Shown here: positions 1-4,896 of the stretch, piece by piece
Layout: each line of letters opens with the position of its first letter
Numbering within the stretch: the first letter of the stretch is position 1
Assembly: GCA_002431915.1 (NCBI GenBank)
Contig: DJEP01000044.1
Location: 28,617 to 41,417 of the forward strand
DNA from: Lachnospiraceae bacterium UBA5895
GTDB taxonomy: Bacteria; Bacillota; Clostridia; Lachnospirales; Lachnospiraceae
Direction: 5' to 3'
Length of the DNA stretch: 12,801 bases
Translations under genes and position numbers: made by a program
The notes under the pieces: generated by a model
Told to the model about the DNA's origin: nothing
Seen by the model: the letters and a program-made list of their open reading frames with translations, nothing else
Databases searched by the model: none

Positions 1-42
1 CGCCAAATAAATATAACCGACGGTTCTTACGAATGCAAGCAT
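1..42 (-). CDS. Possible 5' end of an unidentified gene (runs off the window)
   Basis: Fourteen codons are visible from an ATG at 42-40, reading MLAFVRTVGYIYLA with no stop before the window edge. An AGAGG ribosome binding site lies six bases upstream (53-49), which is good spacing. The start is 41 bases past the stop of the HAAS/DUF1700 gene and I see no terminator between them, so co-transcription is likely. The visible residues are hydrophobic and could begin a membrane segment, but the family cannot be identified from this much sequence. The start codon and binding site both sit inside the inverted repeat at 8-66. The alternative is that this is non-coding and the repeat is the real feature. 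Confidence 0.45.
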   Translation of the reverse strand, partial: MLAFVRTVGYIYLA

Positions 43-66
43 TCGACACCTCTTCGGTTATATTTA
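8..66 (-). repeat. Perfect 13-bp inverted repeat enclosing a second hairpin
   Basis: TAAATATAACCGA at 8-20 is exactly matched by its reverse complement at 54-66. Between the arms, CGAATG (30-35) and CATTCG (40-45) form a nested hairpin with a CAAG loop. In a minus-strand transcript this gives a 13-bp stem, an asymmetric 8/9-base internal loop and a 6-bp hairpin. The internal loop would hold the AGAGG ribosome binding site and the inner stem would hold the candidate AUG. No T-run follows, so it does not look like an intrinsic terminator. Confidence 0.75.
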
Positions 67-83
67 ACATCTCTGAATAGTTA

Positions 84-584
84 CTAATTCAACCAGTCCC
101 GGAACAGCTTCACCAAAAACAGTACTACCGCTATGGGGATCAATACCGGCGCCAAAAATGACAGTACTGAAAATACTGCGCTGAAGATCAGCACCACCAC
201 CAGGATTCCAAGAATCACCCACACCCAGGCGGGAATCTTTGCAAGTACAATTGCCACCTTATTCTGGTGGGAACCGTAGCCGTCATTTCCGTCCTCTGTA
301 TAGCTGCGGTGCAGATTCGGTTCTGTTGCCTCTCTATACTCTCCATTGCCGTAGACGGTGTTGCGGTATCCGGAATATTCGTCTCCGCTATTGGTCTGGA
401 TGATCGTACGGGCGATCAGTCGCGGATCTCCCAGACTCTCTAAGACTTCCTCTTCCGTACGTCCCTTACGGATCTCCGTATTTATATAATCTTCGTAATA
501 ATTTACATTGTCCATGACCAGCCCCGGGGACACCCGTCCGTTCAGTGCCATCCGCAGTCGGTCCACAAATTCCTGTTTATTCAT
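84..584 (-). CDS. HAAS/DUF1700-type membrane protein
   Basis: This 166-residue protein has an N-terminal helical domain of the HAAS/DUF1700 type. The pattern is MNKQEFVDRL, then a YYEDY helix near residues 29-33, then a GRTEEEVLESLGDP segment near 41-54. A polar, Tyr/Gly/Asn-rich linker (about 65-109) follows, and then two hydrophobic segments (about 117-139 and 141-161) ending in a short charged tail. In known families this N-terminal domain belongs to small membrane proteins that are often encoded beside PadR-type regulators and are thought to act in envelope or signalling functions. No PadR gene is beside it here. The ribosome binding site (AAGGAA, about ten bases upstream) is only moderate. 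A promoter candidate lies at 615-643. The precise function is unknown. Confidence 0.8.
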   Translation of the reverse strand: MNKQEFVDRLRMALNGRVSPGLVMDNVNYYEDYINTEIRKGRTEEEVLESLGDPRLIARTIIQTNSGDEYSGYRNTVYGNGEYREATEPNLHRSYTEDGNDGYGSHQNKVAIVLAKIPAWVWVILGILVVVLIFSAVFSVLSFLAPVLIPIAVVLFLVKLFRDWLN

Positions 585-614
585 ATTTTCATGATTCCTT
601 CCATTTACACCATC

Positions 615-643
615 ATTTTAGCATGACATAAGTACTACGTAAA
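615..643 (-). promoter_or_regulatory. Candidate promoter of the HAAS/DUF1700 gene
   Basis: On the minus strand TTTACG (643-638) and TAAAAT (620-615) are separated by exactly 17 bases. The -10 is preceded by TGC, giving an extended -10. It lies between the tRNA terminator and the start codon at 584, so the gene can be expressed independently of the tRNA. Confidence 0.5.
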
Positions 644-689
644 TATACGGACTGGGAAGTATTTCTAAAACTTTTCTAAAATGAGATAC

Positions 690-718
690 AAAAAACCCCG
701 GAGACATCATCTCCGGGG
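690..718 (-). terminator. Intrinsic terminator after tRNA-Arg
   Basis: CCCCGGAG (696-703) pairs with CTCCGGGG (711-718). One more A-T pair extends the stem to nine bp with a five-base loop. On the minus strand it is followed at once by six T residues (695-690). It starts eight bases past the tRNA discriminator base and should end the tRNA transcript. Confidence 0.93.
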
Positions 719-725
719 CTTACGA

Positions 726-799
726 TGTACGTGACAGGATTCGAACCCACGACCTACTGGTCCGTAGCCAGTCGCTCTATCCAGCTGAGCTACACGTAC
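726..799 (-). tRNA. tRNA-Arg(ACG)
   Basis: A full cloverleaf can be drawn. The acceptor stem is GTACGTG/CACGTAC (seven perfect pairs). The D arm is GCTC...GAGC. The anticodon stem is ACTGG/CCAGT around the loop CTACGGA, which gives anticodon ACG (read as ICG, decoding CGU, CGC and CGA). The T loop is TTCGAAT and the discriminator is A. The 3' CCA is not encoded and must be added after transcription. The T stem, GTGGG/CCTGT, has three consecutive G-U type pairs at its outer end, which is weak but still consistent with a tRNA. It has its own promoter and terminator and looks monocistronic. Confidence 0.97.
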
Positions 800-808
800 A
801 TTTACAGG

Positions 809-852
809 TTTTCGCCTGCAACAGTATGTATTGTAACTGCTGCGGGCGAAAA
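809..852. repeat. Imperfect inverted repeat over the tRNA-Arg promoter
   Basis: Arms at 809-825 and 836-852 are each 17 bases. They match at 15 Watson-Crick positions plus one wobble, with one mismatch and a ten-base centre. Arm 836-852 is exactly the spacer between the -35 and -10 hexamers. The centre contains the -10, and the other arm starts near the predicted transcription start. A transcript from this promoter would therefore not contain both arms, so the symmetry acts, if at all, as DNA or in read-through RNA. Confidence 0.75.
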
Positions 853-858
853 TGTCAA
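830..858 (-). promoter_or_regulatory. Promoter of tRNA-Arg
   Basis: A perfect -35 TTGACA (858-853) is followed by a 17-base spacer and a -10 TACAAT (835-830). Transcription should start near 823, about 24 bases before the mature tRNA. The -35 lies just after the stop codon of the HPr-like gene. Confidence 0.85.
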
Positions 859-876
859 TAGAATTTTTGTAATTTT

Positions 877-1167
877 TTAAACAATTTTATTCTCTGCCTG
901 TTTTTCCGCTGCCGGTACGACTTTTACATCGTATTTTTCCAGGATGACCTGCTTAAATTCTTCATAGTTATCTTCATCGTCATAGCAGGCATATTCAATC
1001 TCCAGGGGTTCCTCTGTCTTCATCAGAAGCATACCCAGGAGGGACTTTGCATCCATTGCGGTCTTCTGAATGCGGATATCGATCGCATCATCGAATTCAT
1101 TGCAGGTATCTACAAAATGTCTGATATCGTCCTCCGAATGGAAGGTAATATATAGCTTTTCTCTCAT
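877..1167 (-). CDS. Small HPr-like protein without the catalytic histidine region
   Basis: This 96-residue protein resembles the PTS carrier HPr in length and in the block DAKSLLGML (residues 39-47). That block corresponds to the region around regulatory Ser46 of HPr, with Ser42 as the equivalent here. The N-terminal GIHARPA-type segment with His15, which HPr uses to carry phosphate, is absent; the region reads HSEDDIRHF instead. It is therefore unlikely to be a PTS phosphocarrier and may be a regulatory relative, as Crh is in Bacillus, though that is inference. The C-terminal region is acidic (YDDEDNYEEF). The start at 1167 is chosen because GGGAG sits eight bases upstream; longer in-frame ATGs at 1182 and 1272 lack such a site. 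The gene follows pyrF with no clear terminator between them. Confidence 0.75.
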   Translation of the reverse strand: MREKLYITFHSEDDIRHFVDTCNEFDDAIDIRIQKTAMDAKSLLGMLLMKTEEPLEIEYACYDDEDNYEEFKQVILEKYDVKVVPAAEKQAENKIV

Positions 1168-1183
1168 CCTCTGTTCTCCCATC

Positions 1184-1199
1184 TGTCCGCTCACGGACA
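1184..1199 (-). other. Small hairpin just upstream of the HPr-like gene
   Basis: On the minus strand TGTCCG-TGAG-CGGACA forms a perfect six-bp stem with a four-base loop. It ends about five bases before the GGGAG ribosome binding site. It could stabilise the leader or affect translation, but no specific regulator is recognised. Confidence 0.5.
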
Positions 1200-1215
1200 C
1201 CCCATACATTTGTAT

Positions 1216-1224
1216 ATTATGCCA
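1216..1224 (-). promoter_or_regulatory. Weak candidate promoter of the HPr-like gene
   Basis: The minus strand reads TGGCATAAT, an extended -10 with one deviation from TATAAT. The hexamer 17 bases upstream (GGATAG) is not a good -35. Read-through from pyrF is an equally good explanation for expression. Confidence 0.35.
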
Positions 1225-1280
1225 TAAAGCGCATAAGCCTATCCCCATACAGCGCCGGTCAAACGGGGACATGCGCGTCT

Positions 1281-2207
1281 TTAGCGTGCTGCCAGCGCCT
1301 GTGCGATGTCCTCGCGCATATCCAGTACGGCTGCGCGGGAAGCATCCGCATAATTCTGCCCGCCGAACTGTGCGTATTTCTCCTGCTGGTATGCAGCAAT
1401 GATACCACGGGAAGAATTGATGATCGCGCCCAGTCCATCCTCATTGAAGAAATGTACCAGATCTGCGCCCTTACCACCCTGTGCGCCGTAACCGGGCACC
1501 AGGATAAATGCCTTGGGCATTACTTTACGCAGTACCTTGCCCTGCTCAGGGTAAGTTGCTCCTACTACCGCGCCTACATAGCTGTAGGAATCGCCCATGC
1601 AGTCAGCTCCCCAGGCTGCCACCTTTTCTCCTACCAGCTCATACAGAGGTCTGCCGTTGATTAACTGATCCTGGAACTCACCGCTGCTGGGATTGGAAGT
1701 CTTCACCAGTACGAAAATACCCTTTTTCTCTTCCTTACAGATCTTCACAAAAGGATTTACGCCGTCGGATCCCAGATATGGGTTCACGGTCACAAAATCC
1801 TCATCAAAACCATAATAGCTCTTGCTGCCTACCTGTACTTTGCCCAGATGTCCTACTGCGTATGCTTCGGAAGTGGATCCGATATCGCCGCGCTTGATAT
1901 CGCCGATGACGATCAGTCCCTTCTCCTTACAATAATCCACGGTCTTCTTAAATGCTGCCATGCCGGGAATGCCGAACTGCTCATACATTGCCACCTGAGG
2001 CTTCACCGCAGGTACCAGATCATAAATAGCATCCACAATACCCTTATTATACTGCCAGATGGCTTCCGCAGCGCCTTCCAGTGTCTCACCGTACTCAGCG
2101 AATGCTGCTTTCTTAATATATTCCGGCACAAATTTCATCATAGGATCCAGTCCTACTACGATAGGTGCGTTGGTTTCTTTGATTCGAGTGATCAGTTTGT
2201 TGATCAT
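1281..2207 (-). CDS. pyrF: Orotidine 5'-phosphate decarboxylase
   Basis: This 308-residue cytoplasmic enzyme decarboxylates OMP to UMP, the last step of de novo pyrimidine synthesis. The family hallmarks are visible: VGLDP near residues 18-22, AVKPQ near 67-71 with the substrate-binding lysine, and the catalytic DIKRGDIG (103-110) with the Asp-Lys-Asp set. GYGAQGG and NSSRGI stand near the C-terminus for phosphate binding. The length fits the longer (type 2) subfamily. The start at 2207 is chosen over an ATG at 2225 because GGAGG directly precedes it and lies inside the longer reading. A strong promoter sits immediately upstream. No other pyr gene is in the window, so pyrF is detached from the usual pyr cluster here. 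Confidence 0.96.
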   Translation of the reverse strand: MINKLITRIKETNAPIVVGLDPMMKFVPEYIKKAAFAEYGETLEGAAEAIWQYNKGIVDAIYDLVPAVKPQVAMYEQFGIPGMAAFKKTVDYCKEKGLIVIGDIKRGDIGSTSEAYAVGHLGKVQVGSKSYYGFDEDFVTVNPYLGSDGVNPFVKICKEEKKGIFVLVKTSNPSSGEFQDQLINGRPLYELVGEKVAAWGADCMGDSYSYVGAVVGATYPEQGKVLRKVMPKAFILVPGYGAQGGKGADLVHFFNEDGLGAIINSSRGIIAAYQQEKYAQFGGQNYADASRAAVLDMREDIAQALAAR

Positions 2208-2224
2208 ATTTCCTCCGTTCTGCA

Positions 2225-2253
2225 ATTATCCTTCCTTGCATTTTGTTTTTCAA
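2225..2253 (-). promoter_or_regulatory. Promoter of pyrF
   Basis: The -35 TTGAAA (2253-2248), a 17-base spacer and the -10 GATAAT (2230-2225) form a good sigma-A promoter. The start of transcription near 2218-2220 leaves a leader of only about 11-14 bases, just enough for the GGAGG site. There is no room for a PyrR-type attenuator. Confidence 0.75.
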
Positions 2254-2293
2254 TTGTATTGTTTTCCTGTGATCTGTCTCACGACGACCGCAG

Positions 2294-2320
2294 AAAAGGC
2301 ACCGCCTTCGGGCGATGCCT
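2294..2320 (-). terminator. Intrinsic terminator after nrdD
   Basis: On the minus strand AGGCATCGCC pairs with GGCGGTGCCT (ten bp, one G-T pair) around a CGAA loop, followed by a short TTT stretch. It lies 12 bases past the nrdD stop and separates nrdD from the pyrF promoter. The T-run is short, so termination may be partial. Confidence 0.8.
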
Positions 2321-2332
2321 CCTGACCTGTAT

Positions 2333-4726
2333 CTATTCTACCCCAACTAATGTCAGTTGGTCAACGTACTTCTTGATATTGGACGCATTTACATATTTTT
2401 TATGGCTGTCGCCGTTTACTACCACCAGTGTCGGCGCCTGCATCACGCCGTAGCGTCTTGCCAGTTCCATATTTTCCTCTGCATCAATGGTCACGTAAGG
2501 CACATTTTTCAGGTATTCCTTCACCAGTTTGCAGTTCGGGCAGGTCTTCGTTGTGAACAGATACTTGATATCCTGTGGCTGCTCCACTTTGACTTCCACA
2601 TCCTCCGCGAAATTGGATAAGGTCACCACACTTCTGGTGGGGCGCTTTAAGGAAGAATGAGCAATGTCGTACTCTGTTCTGTTGGCATATTCCTGCAACT
2701 TGCCGTCGTTCCAGTTCTGTACCGGACGATAATAACCGGTGATACGGCTGTAGACCTCGGTCTTCGCCCCGCAGTGAGGACAGGTCTTCACCTCTCCCGC
2801 CAGGTAACCGTGCTCCTTACAGATGGAATAAGTCGGAGACAGGGTGTAATAGGGCAGTTTATAATTGGAAGCTATAGTACGCACCAGGGAAGCCGCAGCC
2901 TTCCAGTCAGGAAGCTTCTCTCCCAGGAATGCATGGAATACCGTACCGGAAGTATACAATGTCTGCAATTCATCCTGAATATCCAGTGCATCGAAAATAT
3001 CAACAGTGTAGTCCACCGGCAGATGGGAAGAGTTCGTATAATAAGGGGTATCTCCGGGCTTTCCTGCCGTCCTGATGCCGGGCCAGCGCTTTCTGTCGTG
3101 CTTTGCCAGACGATACGTGGTGCTCTCCGCAGGAGTTGCCTCCAGATTGTAGAGATCTCCGTACTGTTCCTGATAATCCGACAGACGCTCTCTCATATGG
3201 TTCAATACTTCCTTGGTGAACTCCTGGGTCTTCGGGTCGCTCATATCCTCCCTCAGCCAGTTGGCATTTAATCCAACCTCGTTCATGCCAATCAGACCGA
3301 TGGTGGAGAAATGATTCTCAAAGGTTCCCAGATACCGTTTGGTATAAGGATACAGTCCTTCATTCAACAGCTTCGTAATGACACCGCGCTTGATCTTCAG
3401 GGATCTCGCTGCGATATCCATCATGTGATTCAGTCTTGCGTAAAACTCATCCTTGTTGGCAGACAGGTAAGCAATTCTGGGCATATTGATGGTGACAACG
3501 CCCACGCTTCCGGTACTCTCGCCGGAACCGAAAAATCCACCGGTCTTCTTGCGCAGTTCTCGCAGGTCCAGGCGCAGTCTGCAGCACATGCTGCGGACAT
3601 CGCTGGGCTGCATGTCGGAATTGATATAGTTGGAAAAATACGGTGTACCGTATTTGGCGGTCATTTCAAATAACAGTCTGTTGTTCTCGGTGTCGGACCA
3701 GTCGAAATCCTTCGTGATGGAATAGGTAGGGATCGGATATTGGAAGCCGCGGCCGTTGGAGTCGCCCTCGATCATGGTCTCGATAAATGCCTTGTTGACC
3801 ATGTCCATTTCCTTTTTACAATCCTTGTACTTGAAATCCATCTCCTTACCGCCTACCAGCGCCGGCAGTTCTGCCAGATCATCGGGCACCGTCCAGTCCA
3901 GCGTAATGTTGGAAAAAGGAGCCTGTGTGCCCCAGCGGCTGGGGGTGTTGACACCGTAAATAAATGCCTCGATGCATTTTTTCACTTCAGGATAGCTCAA
4001 ATTATCTACTTTTACAAAGGGGGCAAGATAGGTATCAAAGGAAGAAAATGCCTGTGCTCCCGCCCATTCGTTCTGCATGATTCCCAGGAAATTCACCATC
4101 TGGTTGCACAATACGGATAAATGCTTCGCCGGGGCGGAAGTGATCTTGCCGGTGATGCCGCCCAGTCCTTCCTTGATCAGCTGCTTTAAGGACCATCCCG
4201 CACAATAACCGGTCAGCATGGACAGATCATGGATATGGATATCCGCATTGCGGTGTGCCTCTGCGATCTCTTCGTCGTAGATCTCGGACAGCCAGTAATT
4301 CGCCGTTACCGCACCGGAATTGCTTAAGATCAGACCACCTACGGAATAAGTCACCGTGGAGTTCTCCTTCACACGCCAGTCCTCGACCTTGACATAGCTG
4401 TTGACTACATCCTTATAGTCTAAGATCGTGGACTTCATGGCACGCATCTTCTCCCGCTGCTTGCGGTACAGAATGTAAGCCTTCGCTACTTCTTCATAGC
4501 CTGCCTGTCCCAGCACACGCTCCACACTGTCCTGAATATCCTCCACATGGATCTCGTCGTTTTCCACCTTTTTCTGGAAATCGGCAGTCACCCGTAATGC
4601 AAGAAGATCAATAATGTCATTATTGTAGCTCATCTGCGTCGCAGTAAAAGCTTTCATAATGGCATCATTGATCTTCGTCAGTGTAAAGTCCGCTTTGGAA
4701 CCGTCTCGTTTGATTACCTGAAACAT
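2333..4726 (-). CDS. nrdD: Anaerobic (class III) ribonucleoside-triphosphate reductase with fused redox tail
   Basis: This 797-residue oxygen-sensitive glycyl-radical enzyme makes deoxyribonucleotides from ribonucleoside triphosphates. Residues 2-90 form an ATP-cone, which sets overall activity by ATP/dATP. The catalytic barrel includes SMCCRLRLDLREL (379-391) and the GSTGSVGVVTINMPR-type segment near 405-417. A zinc site is formed by Cys636, His639, Cys649 and Cys652. The glycyl radical residue is Gly664 in RITGYY. Residues about 720-795 are a fused thioredoxin/glutaredoxin-like domain with CPNC (729-732) and a cis-proline APT (764-766), likely a built-in reductant. The start at 4726 has GGGGG eight bases upstream; an in-frame ATG at 4816 falls inside the promoter. 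The activase NrdG, needed to install the radical, is not encoded in the window. Confidence 0.96.
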   Translation of the reverse strand: MFQVIKRDGSKADFTLTKINDAIMKAFTATQMSYNNDIIDLLALRVTADFQKKVENDEIHVEDIQDSVERVLGQAGYEEVAKAYILYRKQREKMRAMKSTILDYKDVVNSYVKVEDWRVKENSTVTYSVGGLILSNSGAVTANYWLSEIYDEEIAEAHRNADIHIHDLSMLTGYCAGWSLKQLIKEGLGGITGKITSAPAKHLSVLCNQMVNFLGIMQNEWAGAQAFSSFDTYLAPFVKVDNLSYPEVKKCIEAFIYGVNTPSRWGTQAPFSNITLDWTVPDDLAELPALVGGKEMDFKYKDCKKEMDMVNKAFIETMIEGDSNGRGFQYPIPTYSITKDFDWSDTENNRLLFEMTAKYGTPYFSNYINSDMQPSDVRSMCCRLRLDLRELRKKTGGFFGSGESTGSVGVVTINMPRIAYLSANKDEFYARLNHMMDIAARSLKIKRGVITKLLNEGLYPYTKRYLGTFENHFSTIGLIGMNEVGLNANWLREDMSDPKTQEFTKEVLNHMRERLSDYQEQYGDLYNLEATPAESTTYRLAKHDRKRWPGIRTAGKPGDTPYYTNSSHLPVDYTVDIFDALDIQDELQTLYTSGTVFHAFLGEKLPDWKAAASLVRTIASNYKLPYYTLSPTYSICKEHGYLAGEVKTCPHCGAKTEVYSRITGYYRPVQNWNDGKLQEYANRTEYDIAHSSLKRPTRSVVTLSNFAEDVEVKVEQPQDIKYLFTTKTCPNCKLVKEYLKNVPYVTIDAEENMELARRYGVMQAPTLVVVNGDSHKKYVNASNIKKYVDQLTLVGVE

Positions 4727-4787
4727 CTTGTGTACCCCCTTAATCTCATGTCCCCATGGCTTACGCCCGTAAAACCTATCACGATTA

Positions 4788-4816
4788 ATTCTACAATACT
4801 TTGTAGAGGAAGTCAA
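4788..4816 (-). promoter_or_regulatory. Promoter of nrdD
   Basis: The -35 TTGACT (4816-4811), a 17-base spacer and the -10 TAGAAT (4793-4788) make a strong sigma-A promoter. Transcription should begin near 4781, leaving a leader of about 55 bases. An NrdR-like site overlaps the spacer and -10, and a second lies just upstream of the -35. Confidence 0.8.
4791..4806 (-). promoter_or_regulatory. NrdR-box-like site 2 (overlaps nrdD promoter)
   Basis: CTACAAAGTATTGTAG contains a perfect inverted repeat (CTACAA and TTGTAG around AGTA). The CAA...TTG core agrees with the NrdR consensus acaCwAtATaTwGtgt, but overall agreement is only about 10 of 16. Its position over the spacer and -10, and its tandem spacing to the better site, support an operator role. 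Confidence 0.6.
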
Positions 4817-4823
4817 TTACAGG

Positions 4824-4839
4824 ATACTAGATATTGTGT
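4824..4839 (-). promoter_or_regulatory. NrdR-box-like site 1 (upstream of nrdD -35)
   Basis: The minus strand reads ACACAATATCTAGTAT, which agrees with the NrdR consensus acaCwAtATaTwGtgt at 14 of 16 positions. NrdR is the nucleotide-sensing repressor of ribonucleotide reductase genes and typically binds paired boxes. The centre of this site is 33 bases from that of site 2, about three helical turns. Confidence 0.75.
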
Positions 4840-4896
4840 ATACATTAATTTGGCATAAGAATCAGCTTCCGCAGTTCTGTCAGATCCCGGATTCTG

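Noticed and set aside
582..593. Tiny upstream frame ATG-AAA-ATA-TGA before the HAAS/DUF1700 gene
   Set aside because: It is only three codons, its binding-site spacing is too short, and it probably arose by chance within the leader.
1848..2453. Plus-strand frame of 201 codons spanning the pyrF-nrdD gap
   Set aside because: It crosses pyrF, its promoter, the nrdD terminator and the nrdD end in antisense, and shows no recognisable protein features.
4727..4816. Longer nrdD reading starting at 4816
   Set aside because: That ATG lies inside the promoter, upstream of the predicted transcription start, and the added residues do not belong to the ATP-cone.
4857..4896. Possible terminator after the GH3 gene
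   Set aside because: AGAATC and GATTCT could pair around a long interior, but the inner stem is weak and no T-run follows, so I cannot support it. The end of the transport operon remains undefined.
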